Positions 35,254 through 44,120 of a DNA stretch of 64,000 bases are shown piece by piece. Position numbers and translations under genes: made by a program. The stretch's first letter is position 1; each line of letters opens with the position of its first letter. The DNA lies in assembly GCA_964458265.1 (NCBI GenBank), contig CAYWIF010000002.1, forward strand, positions 220,712 through 284,711, written 5' to 3'. The notes under the pieces are model-generated. The model searched no databases and had not been told where the DNA came from. It saw nothing but the letters and a program-made list of their open reading frames with translations. This DNA comes from JAGVSR01 sp964458265. GTDB lineage: Bacteria > Pseudomonadota > Alphaproteobacteria > Rhizobiales > Hyphomicrobiaceae.

Positions 35254-35465
35254 CAAAGTGGCGGAGAGGGAGTCCTCCAAAGTACATTGTTTTAATTCAC
35301 TTATTTTGAATGATTTAGCGTTTGCCCACGTTTTTGCCCAATCCCGGGGTGCCAGCCTTGCCGCCCCGGCTGCGGGAGTGCTGGCCTGCTTGGGCCAATG
35401 CCGCCGCGGCGGGCGCACAATCCCATCCCTCCGATGGTCGCTCACGTGCACACGCCGGAGCCCCG

Positions 35466-35530
35466 TGTGTATACACAAACCCTATCTGTACATACGGGAT
35501 TGACGTGCATACATCAGGTGGTATATACAC
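35466..35530 (+). promoter_or_regulatory. cluster of TGTATAC-type palindromes upstream of parA (operator or centromere)
   Basis: The perfect 12-bp palindrome TGTGTATACACA (35466-35477) is followed by related units TGTACATA (35487-35494), TGCATACAT (35506-35514) and GTATATACAC (35521-35530). They stand just before the AGGAGG of parA. In type Ib partition loci such repeats serve as both operator and centromere for the ribbon-helix-helix partner. Confidence 0.55.
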
Positions 35531-35553
35531 GTGTTGTGAGCAGGAGGTGGAGC

Positions 35554-36213
35554 ATGATCCGCGTGGCCGTACTCAACGCGAAGGGGGGTGTCGGTAAGAC
35601 CACCATCGCAACGGCGCTTGCCGTGCGGGCGGCCCGGGATTTCCACATGGTCGGACTCGTGGATCTCGACCCCCAACAGGGCGCGGCTCGGTGGCATGGC
35701 CATCGTCGTGTCGGCGATGACGCGAGCCCGCAACTCTTCAAGGTGGCCGATTCGGCCGCGGACACTGCGGAAGCCTTGGAGCTTGCGGGCTACGAGGTCG
35801 CCATCTTCGACGGAGCGCCCGGCTCTCTTTCTCAGACCGAGGACGCCATACAGGCCGCGACGCTCGTCCTGGTCCCGCTCAGGGCCGGAGATCAGGACTT
35901 GGCCTCGACGGAATACGTCGTCTCCGCCTGTCGTGACTTCGGCGTCCCCTACCTCCTCGTTCTCAACGAAGCCGCTTCCCTGCGCGACAAGCGCGCTCTG
36001 GAGGTTCTGGGGGGCTTCAAGAGCATTGGCGAGCCGATCTGCGAGACCATGATTTGTCGCCGCGTACATTACGTCGACGGCATCAACATGGGCCGGTCGG
36101 CCGCAGAGCTTCGCGGAGGCGAGAAGGCGGCCGAAGAGATCGACGCGGTGTGGCGGGATATCACGCGGCGGATCACAGCCCACGAGTCCGTGAGGGTGCG
36201 TCATGCAGGGTGA
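35554..36213 (+). CDS. parA: ParA-family partition ATPase
   Basis: The 219-residue protein has the deviant Walker A KGGVGKTT at residues 10-17, the A' motif VDLDPQQGA and a Walker B-like VAIFDGAPG. It lacks an N-terminal helix-turn-helix, as in small type Ib ParA/ParF proteins. The ATG at 35554 has a strong AGGAGG. An overlapping ribbon-helix-helix gene and upstream repeats make a complete partition-like locus, a sign that the island derives from a plasmid or integrative element. Confidence 0.88.
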   Translation: MIRVAVLNAKGGVGKTTIATALAVRAARDFHMVGLVDLDPQQGAARWHGHRRVGDDASPQLFKVADSAADTAEALELAGYEVAIFDGAPGSLSQTEDAIQAATLVLVPLRAGDQDLASTEYVVSACRDFGVPYLLVLNEAASLRDKRALEVLGGFKSIGEPICETMICRRVHYVDGINMGRSAAELRGGEKAAEEIDAVWRDITRRITAHESVRVRHAG

Positions 36214-36568
36214 CGACGCCGGAGATGGCATCCTTCTCAACCGCTTTTTCCGCGCCCAGAAACCGTCGGAAGCGCCTGCGGGCTCTCGAAAAGATCCAGA
36301 ACTTCCGGCCAGCCCCAAGTTCGGCAAGGTGGACCGCGAGGCGCGTAAGGCGAACGAGCGCAAGGCTACCCGGACGCCTAAGCAGCGCGAGCATCGCGCC
36401 CAGCGCACCGCCATCATCAACTTCCGCTGTACGGACGGACTGCGCGATGCAGTCGAGACGGCCGCGAAGGAAATGGGGATCACGCGCACGGACCTGATCG
36501 AGCAGGGCATCGAGATGATGCTGCGACGGCACGCGCGCGGCAAGAAGACGGGGGAAGCCGATGCTTAG
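36203..36568 (+). CDS. ribbon-helix-helix protein, probable ParA partner
   Basis: The 121-residue basic protein has a disordered N-terminal half rich in Lys, Arg and Pro and a C-terminal ribbon-helix-helix-like domain (about residues 70-110, AIINFRCTDGLRDAVETAAK then TRTDLIEQGIEMML). The layout resembles ParG-type centromere-binding proteins, whose flexible N-terminus stimulates the ATPase. It overlaps parA by 11 bp and the next gene by 8 bp. Confidence 0.75.
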   Translation: MQGDDAGDGILLNRFFRAQKPSEAPAGSRKDPELPASPKFGKVDREARKANERKATRTPKQREHRAQRTAIINFRCTDGLRDAVETAAKEMGITRTDLIEQGIEMMLRRHARGKKTGEADA

Positions 36569-37655
36569 ACTGGCGCTGTTGGCCCTTGGCGCGATCGGAG
36601 CGGCCTGCGTGATCGCGGTCAACGTCCGCTACGCCATGGCGACGAGTGATACGGAGATCGACGCGACGATCGCTGCAATCTACATGGCGACGATCACGCT
36701 GGTCGGCCTCACGTTCCATGCGGTTGCCCTGCGCACCTGGCGATACAGCCGACTTTGGTCCATCCTGATCGGGGTCGTGGCTGTTGGAGCGATGCTGGCC
36801 AGCCTGAGCAATTCGCTGGGGTTTATGGCGGTGCGCGGCTCGAAGACGACCGCCGAAATCGAGAAGACGACAACGGCCGTCGCGGATGCCAGGACGGAAC
36901 TGGCGGCGCTCAGAGCTCGGCGGGAGGCGTTGCCAGCATTCACGCCCACGACCGTGGCTCAGGTCGAGGCCGCCCGTGAGTTTGTGGAGACGGCAGTTCA
37001 GCAGCGCGATGCGGAGTGCCAGCAGCGGGGTCCTCTATGCCGGGACCGCGAAGCGGACGAGCGCACGGCACGGGAAAAGCTCCTGGCGGTCCAAGCCCAG
37101 AGATCCACGACAATCACGACTGAAGAGATCGACGCCCGCATTGAGGTGGCCATGCTGGCCCTTGGGAAACAGGGGCCAGTCCGATCCGTTGATGCCCAAG
37201 GCGCAGCGCTCGCCACGTTGTTGGGCGTGCCTTCGTCGTGGGCGGCCACGATATCGATCTGGCAGCAGGCGCTGCTCGTCATTTTGATGGAACTCGCCGT
37301 CATCGCGAGCCTCATCGCCGCAGAGGTCATGAAGCATTCCCCCTCGTCGATCGCGCCGAGCAAAGCGCCCAAGGTGAGTTTGGACCCTCCGGAGGGCGAG
37401 GTCGGCACCGCCAAGGATTTCGCCGTTGCAAACCTCTGGCCCCAGGACAATGGCAGCGTAACGCTCACTGAAGCTTATCGCGGCTATTGTCAGTGGTGCG
37501 AGTCGGAGGGCATGTGCTCGATGCCAGCGCTGCGCTTCGCCCAGGACTTCACGGATATTGTGAGGGGCCTAGGTCTTACTATTCAGGACAAGGGCGACAT
37601 GATCGAAATCACCGGTGCCCGGTTCGCCGCGACTAGGCTCATTGCGGCAGAGTAA
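36561..37655 (+). CDS. membrane protein with coiled coil and DNA-binding-like C-terminus, unknown
   Basis: The 364-residue protein has an N-terminal membrane region of about three helices (residues 3-90), a charged coiled coil (about 95-180), a further helix (about 232-255, WQQALLVILMELAVIASLI) and a soluble tail. The tail segment SVTLTEAYRGYCQWCESEG resembles the small helical domain at the C-terminus of D5-type primase-helicases, but this is a weak impression. It is translationally coupled to the partition genes. Function unknown; a membrane tether or signalling role is possible. Confidence 0.6.
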   Translation: MLRLALLALGAIGAACVIAVNVRYAMATSDTEIDATIAAIYMATITLVGLTFHAVALRTWRYSRLWSILIGVVAVGAMLASLSNSLGFMAVRGSKTTAEIEKTTTAVADARTELAALRARREALPAFTPTTVAQVEAAREFVETAVQQRDAECQQRGPLCRDREADERTAREKLLAVQAQRSTTITTEEIDARIEVAMLALGKQGPVRSVDAQGAALATLLGVPSSWAATISIWQQALLVILMELAVIASLIAAEVMKHSPSSIAPSKAPKVSLDPPEGEVGTAKDFAVANLWPQDNGSVTLTEAYRGYCQWCESEGMCSMPALRFAQDFTDIVRGLGLTIQDKGDMIEITGARFAATRLIAAE

Positions 37656-37738
37656 GGCGAGCCGGGACACGCTGTACGGGTATCTGACAAACTAAGTTGA
37701 GAGTTGGAAGTCAGAGAGATTAAGGTCAGCGCTTATTC

Positions 37739-38200
37739 CTAGATATTTTGCAGATCGGTCGCGCCGAGGTGAGCGGGATATGAACTGCAAAAGGCGTTAA
37801 GCACTGCCTTCACGGCAGAGTAGATGTCCCTGCGCTGCGGTCCGGACCCAATTTCTCGGCCGCCGTGTGGGTCACCTAGCCGAGACACCCCAATGATCAT
37901 CTCGCCCAAGATTGCGGGCGGTCGGTCCCAATCCGTTCCAACAACAAAAGAAATCGGATGGGATTGATCCGTTTGAACATGCTTAGTGCCGTTACAGACC
38001 CCCCGAACGATGTCGAATGCGTCGCCGGATGCAGTTCGCATAGTTGCCTCAATTCCGGTTTCGCCGGCAATTTTGAGATGATCTTTCAAGTGAAAAGTCA
38101 CGATGCATGCAAGATATGCACGACGCCTCGATCGCGGATCGCCTTTTAGCTCCGCTACGGTAGGCAACACGACCTGATCCATGAATTCTTGTGGTGTCAT
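37739..38200 (-). CDS. HEPN-like hypothetical protein, last gene of the defence operon
   Basis: The 153-residue protein is mainly helical. It contains a RxxxCNGTKH-type motif (VRGVCNGTKHVQ) reminiscent of HEPN RNases or HEPN-like scaffolds, although the R-to-H spacing is longer than the usual RX4-6H. It begins 14 bp after the metallopeptidase gene in the same direction. A nuclease or abortive-infection role is inferred from motif and context. Confidence 0.55.
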   Translation of the reverse strand: MTPQEFMDQVVLPTVAELKGDPRSRRRAYLACIVTFHLKDHLKIAGETGIEATMRTASGDAFDIVRGVCNGTKHVQTDQSHPISFVVGTDWDRPPAILGEMIIGVSRLGDPHGGREIGSGPQRRDIYSAVKAVLNAFCSSYPAHLGATDLQNI

Positions 38201-38214
38201 TGTTACCTAGATTA

Positions 38215-38958
38215 TTAGGCAGCGAGCCGTTTGGTGGCCGCTGTGGGTTTAGCTTCGATGACCGGCAGCGGTAGCTCATTCAGATGACGCCGAATGCTCC
38301 GCCAGTGGGGCAAATTGCTGCCCAACAGCTTCAGGAAATCATCGCCGTGGTTGGGCACCAAAAGGTGAGCCAGCTCGTGCAGAATGATGTAGTCGAGGCA
38401 CTGCTTGGGCTTTTTGCTGAGTTCGGTGTTGAGGCGAATATTCCGCGTCTTGGGATTACAGCTGCCCCACTGCGTCTTCATACTTTGGATCAGAAGACGG
38501 TTCGCCGTTACGCCAAGGCGCTTCTGCCAGTTAGCCACGAGTTTCGTGGCTTCCTCACGTAGAAGCTGCCGTCGCCAGTGAGCCATGAGTTCAGCTCGAC
38601 GTTCCACAGTCGTGCCAGGCCGCACATGAAGAACGATGCGGTTGTGCTTGAGCTCAACACGCTGCAGACCATCATCTTGTACGATATTCAAAAGGTAGCG
38701 CCGGCCCCACACATAGTGACTCTCGCGCTCGACGAACTCGGGTCGGGTTTCGCGTGGCTGGGCGGCGAGTTTCTGCTGCTGCTCTCTTATCCAGGCAAGC
38801 TTACCAACGCCAAACACACGGATGGTGTCGAGCTTCATCCGGCGCGGCGCGGCAATCCGGACCCGGCCGTCCGGCGGATAGACGCTCAAGTGGACATTCT
38901 TGATGTCCTTGCGGACCACCTCGATCACAAGGTCGCCAATGGGAAGCTGGGTGGCCAT
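38215..38958 (-). CDS. YgjP/SprT-like zinc metallopeptidase associated with type I restriction system
   Basis: The 247-residue protein has the zinc motif HELAHLLVPNHGDDF (HExxH with a downstream His) near residue 183. The preceding MKTQWGSCNPKTRNIRLN is characteristic of the YgjP-like (DUF45) family. Such genes often sit next to hsdR. The start codon overlaps the hsdR stop by one base (TGATG). Its role in restriction systems is not settled; control of subunits by proteolysis is one suggestion. Confidence 0.85.
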   Translation of the reverse strand: MATQLPIGDLVIEVVRKDIKNVHLSVYPPDGRVRIAAPRRMKLDTIRVFGVGKLAWIREQQQKLAAQPRETRPEFVERESHYVWGRRYLLNIVQDDGLQRVELKHNRIVLHVRPGTTVERRAELMAHWRRQLLREEATKLVANWQKRLGVTANRLLIQSMKTQWGSCNPKTRNIRLNTELSKKPKQCLDYIILHELAHLLVPNHGDDFLKLLGSNLPHWRSIRRHLNELPLPVIEAKPTAATKRLAA

Positions 38959-41900
38959 CAGTATTCGCTCTGCGCTTTGACGATGGCAAAGATGCGCTCT
39001 ACCTGCGAAGCGTCACCCACGGCGTTGTAAATGGCCTGCTTAATCACGTTCTCGCGCGCTGGAATACCACGCCAGCCGTCCGGGCGGGCCCCAAGAACGG
39101 CGCGATCCACCGCCATAGCCAAGTTCTCGTCTTGGCCGAGGTTGTTGTAGAGCGCGCGTCGACCAGGCGTGTTGAGAGTAGGGGGGAGGTCTTCCGGTTG
39201 GCCGGCATGGACACGTTTGGCAAGGTCTGCGATCTTCTGCAGGTACTCCTGGTATTCAATGGCCCTGGCTTTGCGTGCAGCAATGATCTCGTCCAGAAGC
39301 TTTGACATGCTCTCGTAAAAAGCCGGATCAGTCAGTTGGTCCTTGATAATCGTGCTACGGACATTGTTCTCGATGGTTTCAGCGATGGCATCTTTGTTGC
39401 CCTTCATCGCGCCCAGCTGCTTGGCTATTGCGTCACCGATACCCGTCTTGACGATCAGATCCAGCAGGCCGATGCCGTCGAACGGGGAGATCGAGCGGGG
39501 TTCATCAGCCTGTATGTACTTATCGATTAGGTGCCGCATGTCGGCTTCATAGGCCTTGAGATCGAGGGTCTCGCCGCTGGCCTTGCGGATGATTTCGCGG
39601 AGATTGAGGTAGCGGTCGATATCGGCCTTGATGCGGGCCGTATCGGCGGCTGAGTAGCCCGCCCCGTCCATCTCATCGGCGATATTGGCGTAGGCCCTCA
39701 CCAGCGCCACCACCCCCTTATAGAGCTGGGTCCGTTGCGGCTCCCGTTCCTGCAGATCGGTCGGAATGTCGGTGTTACCGCAGAAATAATGGATGTGTTC
39801 GAGCTCGCCTGCTGGAGGCTGCACTGTCTCACAGAGGGCAGACAGAAGTTCAAGAGCCTGGTCCAGGCCCTCTCGGCCTTTTTCCAGCCGGTTCTGCATC
39901 AGGACTTCAGCGGTTACACCACCGGCGCTGTCGTCCAGCTCAGACGTATAGACGGCAATTGCCTTCTCGACTTTTTTAAAGAGGTCTTTGTAGTCAACGA
40001 TGTAGCCAAAATCCTTATCCTCGCCGTCCAGCCGGTTGGTCCGGCAGATGGCTTGAAACAGGCCATGATCCTGCATGGACTTGTCGATATAGAGATACGT
40101 GCAGGGCGGCGCATCGAAGCCGGTCAAGAGCTTGTCCACCACCACCAGCAACTTCATGTTGGCGGGTTCCTTGCTGAACAATGCTTTGGCATTTTCCTCA
40201 TAGGCTTCAGTCTTGGTCATGCCGGGCTTGGCATCCACGTCCTTCAACAGTTCGGTGTAGGTATTGAAGATGAACTGCTTCTCGGTCTCGGTGTTGGCGC
40301 CCGTCTCCTCCTTGGTCACGTCCTGGGCGTTGGGATTGTAGGAGGTGACAACGGCGCAGCGGCCCTTGAATTCGGTCTTCTGGAACAGGGCATAGTACCG
40401 GCAGGCCTCGTAGATGCTGGAGGCCACCAGAATGGCGTTGCCGCGCCCGTTGGATAAGCGAGGCTTCACACTGAAATCAAAGATGATGTCGCTGACCACC
40501 CGGTCCATGCGGGCGATCGAACTAAGCACATTCTGCATCGTGCCCCACTTCTTCTTCAGCTCATCCTTCTGCCAGTCGTTCAAACCCTTGGTCTTGGCAT
40601 CAAACCAGGCATCGATACGTTCCTTGGAGGTAAGGCGCTGATCTATGTCGCGGGCCTCATAGATGAGGTCCAGCACGACCTCGTCTTCCACCGCCTCACT
40701 GAATTTGTAGGTGTGGATGTAGCCGCCAAAGACTTCGAGGCTGGTGGCCTTGTCTTTTTTGAGCAACGGCGTACCGGTGAACCCGATAAAGACGGCATTG
40801 GGCAGCATGGCCTTCATTAGTCGGTGCAGCTTGCCGCTCTGGGTCCGGTGGCATTCGTCGACGAACACAAAGATTTCGCCCTCAGTAGCGCTCGGCTTGG
40901 CTTCCAGCTCCTTGATGAAGGCTTCGAAGTCTTCAACATCCTGGCGGCCGAACTTATGCACCAGAGAGCAGAGCAGGCGAGGGCGGGGCAGGGCCAGCTT
41001 GGCCAATAGATCCCGGCCACTGTTGGCACGGCTGATGGGCTCCCCAGCCTCAGTGAAGACGCGCTCAATCTGCTTATCCAGTTCGTCGCGGTCGGTGATG
41101 ACGGCCACGCGCGCGTTGGCGTTGTTTTCCAGGATCCACATGGCCAACAGCACCATCACGATGCTTTTGCCGGACCCCTGGGTGTGCCAGATGATGCCGC
41201 CTTGCTTCTGCCGTACATGCTCCTGCGCCGCCTTGATCCCGAAATACTGGTGGACGCGCGGCAGTTTCTTGATGCCGCCGTCGAACAGTACAAAGTCATG
41301 CAGCAGCTCGACCAGGCGCCGCTTATCGCACATCTTCAGGAGGTACTTGTCCAGCTTCAAGCGGCTGTTCTCGGCCTCGTCCTCCTTCCAGGTGAGGAAC
41401 ATCTTCTCGGGCGTGAGGATCGCGCCGTAGCGAAGGCCTTCGGAATCATTCCCCGCGAAGACCACCTGGACGGTCGCAAAAAACGACGCGTTGAACTCCG
41501 GTTGCTGGTTCGACAGCAGTTGCCGGATGCCGTCGCCCACTGAGACCCGGCTGTTCTTCAGCTCAATCACGCCGATAGCAATGCCATTGACGTAGAGCAC
41601 GATGTCCGGCCGGCGCTCATGGTTGACCTTGAGGGTGACTTCCTCGGCAATGGCGAAGTCGTTGGCCTCGGGATTGGCCCAGTCAATCAGCTGGACGGTA
41701 TCAGTTGGCTTACCTGGATCGGTCTGTACCTGCACGCCGTACCGCAACAGCGAATAGACCGCCTGGTTGTTACCGTAAAGGCTACGGTTGAAGTTGTCGG
41801 CCTCGGTACGAAGCTTATGGAGCGCGACGCTGATCTGCGCCGCTGTGTAGCCTCTCTTGGTTAGCCACGCCGAAAGGAACACTTCTTCAATATTGCTGTT

Positions 41901-42008
41901 GCCAGCCCGGTCGGACCAATCCCCCAGATGGTGGTAGTCCAGCTCATCGCGGAACAGGGCCGCCACACGGTTTTGAGTTACGCGTTCGGGTTGGCCAATC
42001 CTGCTCAT
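38958..42008 (-). CDS. hsdR: type I restriction endonuclease subunit R
   Basis: The 1016-residue motor subunit has an N-terminal nuclease domain with the PD-(D/E)XK core RPDIVLYVNGIAIGVIELKN (about residues 132-151). Helicase motifs follow: Walker A in IIWHTQGSGKSIVM, motif II VDECHRTQSG, motif III GFTGTPLL, and VVVDKLLTGFDAP in the second RecA domain. It translocates DNA and cleaves unmodified targets with HsdM and HsdS. It lies 1 bp from the extra nuclease gene. Confidence 0.95.
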   Translation of the reverse strand: MSRIGQPERVTQNRVAALFRDELDYHHLGDWSDRAGNSNIEEVFLSAWLTKRGYTAAQISVALHKLRTEADNFNRSLYGNNQAVYSLLRYGVQVQTDPGKPTDTVQLIDWANPEANDFAIAEEVTLKVNHERRPDIVLYVNGIAIGVIELKNSRVSVGDGIRQLLSNQQPEFNASFFATVQVVFAGNDSEGLRYGAILTPEKMFLTWKEDEAENSRLKLDKYLLKMCDKRRLVELLHDFVLFDGGIKKLPRVHQYFGIKAAQEHVRQKQGGIIWHTQGSGKSIVMVLLAMWILENNANARVAVITDRDELDKQIERVFTEAGEPISRANSGRDLLAKLALPRPRLLCSLVHKFGRQDVEDFEAFIKELEAKPSATEGEIFVFVDECHRTQSGKLHRLMKAMLPNAVFIGFTGTPLLKKDKATSLEVFGGYIHTYKFSEAVEDEVVLDLIYEARDIDQRLTSKERIDAWFDAKTKGLNDWQKDELKKKWGTMQNVLSSIARMDRVVSDIIFDFSVKPRLSNGRGNAILVASSIYEACRYYALFQKTEFKGRCAVVTSYNPNAQDVTKEETGANTETEKQFIFNTYTELLKDVDAKPGMTKTEAYEENAKALFSKEPANMKLLVVVDKLLTGFDAPPCTYLYIDKSMQDHGLFQAICRTNRLDGEDKDFGYIVDYKDLFKKVEKAIAVYTSELDDSAGGVTAEVLMQNRLEKGREGLDQALELLSALCETVQPPAGELEHIHYFCGNTDIPTDLQEREPQRTQLYKGVVALVRAYANIADEMDGAGYSAADTARIKADIDRYLNLREIIRKASGETLDLKAYEADMRHLIDKYIQADEPRSISPFDGIGLLDLIVKTGIGDAIAKQLGAMKGNKDAIAETIENNVRSTIIKDQLTDPAFYESMSKLLDEIIAARKARAIEYQEYLQKIADLAKRVHAGQPEDLPPTLNTPGRRALYNNLGQDENLAMAVDRAVLGARPDGWRGIPARENVIKQAIYNAVGDASQVERIFAIVKAQSEY

Positions 42009-42009
42009 G

Positions 42010-42945
42010 TCAAACTTTCAATAGCTTAAAACTGACCTCGTACCTGTAGAAGTCAATGTTGGTCGTCGCGCGCAACGCGCGGCGCAGGCGAACGTCATCT
42101 TCTAACGCGATGATGCAGCCACGCACCGTCTGGTTCGGCTCTGCCAATTCGTCCATGACGTAGCCCATATACCGCTGGATTTGCCCAACCACGGCGTCAC
42201 TGGCGCGACCCTTCTTGAGTTCCACGACCAGCAATTCCTTGCCGTCCTTGCGCAATGCCAAGATGTCGATCGCCCCCGTGTCCGTAGGGTACTGTTGGCC
42301 AACGGCCTCGCCGTCATCCGTGAAGATACTGTGCCTTTTCCCAAGCTCGGTGGTGGCCCAGTTCTCGACCAGAAACTCTTCCAGATGCTTCTCCAAAGCA
42401 AAGACGGACGCGTCTTCCACCAACTCATCCGTCGAGATGAGCGTTGGTGCCGCATTTCCAGCCAGAAAGGCTTCAACTTCTGCCGCATGCTTGGAGATAT
42501 TGCTGACGGTCCCGATCGACCCGCACGAACCACGCAGCCCGTCGCTCATATCAGCGCGGGCCAGCGATTTGGCCAACCACTCCACGTGCCGACGATGCGG
42601 CAGCCGCTCGCCCGGCACGTACACATAGTTACTGACGACTGTGCCCACCCAGTACGAGCCCTTGCCATCGGGACACAGCACAACATCGCCTTGCTGAATT
42701 CCTTTGCAGATGGTTTGCAGCATCCCACATGCGAGACCAGCAGCTACCTTAGACTTGTCCGGGTTAGCTTCCAGATAGATGGGGATAAACTTAGTGTTGA
42801 AGTCCCGCCAATTGTCGGGCAACTCGTTGGTCAGATCCTGCGCAATGCGCCAGCCACCGCCAAACCACTTCTCGTCATGGCACTGTTGCGCAAACATGCT
42901 CTTCGCCCCCAGCATGATGCGATAGAAGGAGCGGGTGGAGTTCAT
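42010..42945 (-). CDS. PD-(D/E)XK nuclease-like protein inserted between hsdS and hsdR
   Basis: The 311-residue protein has a C-terminal restriction-endonuclease-like fold with TDTGAIDILALRKDGKELLV followed by VELKKG (D-x(n)-ExK, about residues 228-253), similar to NucS/DUF91-type nucleases. The N-terminal half contains a small beta domain (GSYWVGTVVSNYVYVPGE) that may bind modified bases or a cofactor. It overlaps hsdS by 4 bp and precedes hsdR by 1 bp, so it is built into the operon. It is not a standard type I subunit. Confidence 0.78.
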   Translation of the reverse strand: MNSTRSFYRIMLGAKSMFAQQCHDEKWFGGGWRIAQDLTNELPDNWRDFNTKFIPIYLEANPDKSKVAAGLACGMLQTICKGIQQGDVVLCPDGKGSYWVGTVVSNYVYVPGERLPHRRHVEWLAKSLARADMSDGLRGSCGSIGTVSNISKHAAEVEAFLAGNAAPTLISTDELVEDASVFALEKHLEEFLVENWATTELGKRHSIFTDDGEAVGQQYPTDTGAIDILALRKDGKELLVVELKKGRASDAVVGQIQRYMGYVMDELAEPNQTVRGCIIALEDDVRLRRALRATTNIDFYRYEVSFKLLKV

Positions 42946-44120
42946 ACCAATCTGATCCTCCCCGTCAGCAATTCCTGCATCATGCCTTGTTTCACTGCGC
43001 GGGCTTTGGTGAGCTTGCTCTCTAGGGCAGCGATCTCGTCGTCCATGCCAGTGAGGATGGTCGCTATTGCGGATTGCTCGGCGGCAGTTGGCGGAAAATA
43101 CAATTCGAGCACCAAAAGCTTAGTAACTGATAAGCCGGGTTGAGCGGAGGATTCCGAGTATTGATTCAGATTCATGCGCTGCAGAACATATGCGAGCCAA
43201 TTCGTATCGGCCTCATTATTCGTCGACACCACCACCGCATGCTCAGACGCAAAGAATTTGCCGCGAGCAACGACTACGTTTCCGCATAGCGCGCCTTGTC
43301 GACCAATTAAGCAATAGACGCCATCGTGCGTGTAAGCTGAAGTATAGCCTCGCAATCCATTGCCACCGAAGCATGGGTAGGCAGAATGATCGTCAATTTG
43401 GTCACCCGTTATTGAATTTCCACTTTTCATAGAACAAATTCGCTTAATTGGAGCGATTATCCACTCTCCCTCAAACCCCGGCAGGCGACGCTTACCGGTA
43501 AGTAGTTCCTGCACGGTGCCTTGCTTGATGGCGCGCTTCTTGGCGATGAGGCTCTCCAAACCCTCAATCAGCGTATCTGCATCGCTCAACGCCTCAGCGA
43601 TGGCTTGTTGCTCGGCGAGGGTTGGCGGAATTGAAATTGGGAGGCGTAAGCAGGTTTGCTTGTTGAGCTTGGGCTGAGCCGTTCCCGAGTTGTATTGTTC
43701 GTAATTTAAAGACTCGAGGTAGTCAGCCAAGAAGCCGATGCTGACGTCATTATTAGGTCTAATTACGTGGGCATGGTTATTGACCCATGCTTTCCCAGAT
43801 ATTCTGAAGGCTAGTCGTACGCTTCGACTAATTATGTTCTCGCCGTCTTCGCCAAGCAAGATCAGATCTTCGTCGAATATATAGTCATTTACATAATCTA
43901 CAATTCCAGATGCTCCATAATAGGGTATGCTACCCTTCATTTTGGCGCGGTCAGAGTCTTTTACTGGCCTACGCTTGCCGTCGAGGAACGTCGCAAGCGC
44001 TTCTAGTGGCTCTACTCGCCAATCCTCTGGAATTATGCCCACCTCGGTCTGCTTAAAGCCGTTGGGCACCGTTGACGGCGCATGCCGGGCTCGTGCCGTA
44101 GAAGCCTCCTCTTGCCTCAT
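42942..44120 (-). CDS. hsdS: type I restriction-modification specificity subunit
   Basis: The 392-residue protein has two target-recognition domains, each followed by a conserved helix region: SIPPTLAEQQAIAEALSDAD with LIEGLESLIAKKRAIKQG, and LYFPPTAAEQSAIATILTGM with LESKLTKARAVKQG. The half-repeats imply a bipartite recognition site. The product is AT-richer in codons than its neighbours, as is usual for variable TRDs. Overlaps hsdM and the nuclease gene by 4 bp each. Confidence 0.94.
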   Translation of the reverse strand: MRQEEASTARARHAPSTVPNGFKQTEVGIIPEDWRVEPLEALATFLDGKRRPVKDSDRAKMKGSIPYYGASGIVDYVNDYIFDEDLILLGEDGENIISRSVRLAFRISGKAWVNNHAHVIRPNNDVSIGFLADYLESLNYEQYNSGTAQPKLNKQTCLRLPISIPPTLAEQQAIAEALSDADTLIEGLESLIAKKRAIKQGTVQELLTGKRRLPGFEGEWIIAPIKRICSMKSGNSITGDQIDDHSAYPCFGGNGLRGYTSAYTHDGVYCLIGRQGALCGNVVVARGKFFASEHAVVVSTNNEADTNWLAYVLQRMNLNQYSESSAQPGLSVTKLLVLELYFPPTAAEQSAIATILTGMDDEIAALESKLTKARAVKQGMMQELLTGRIRLV

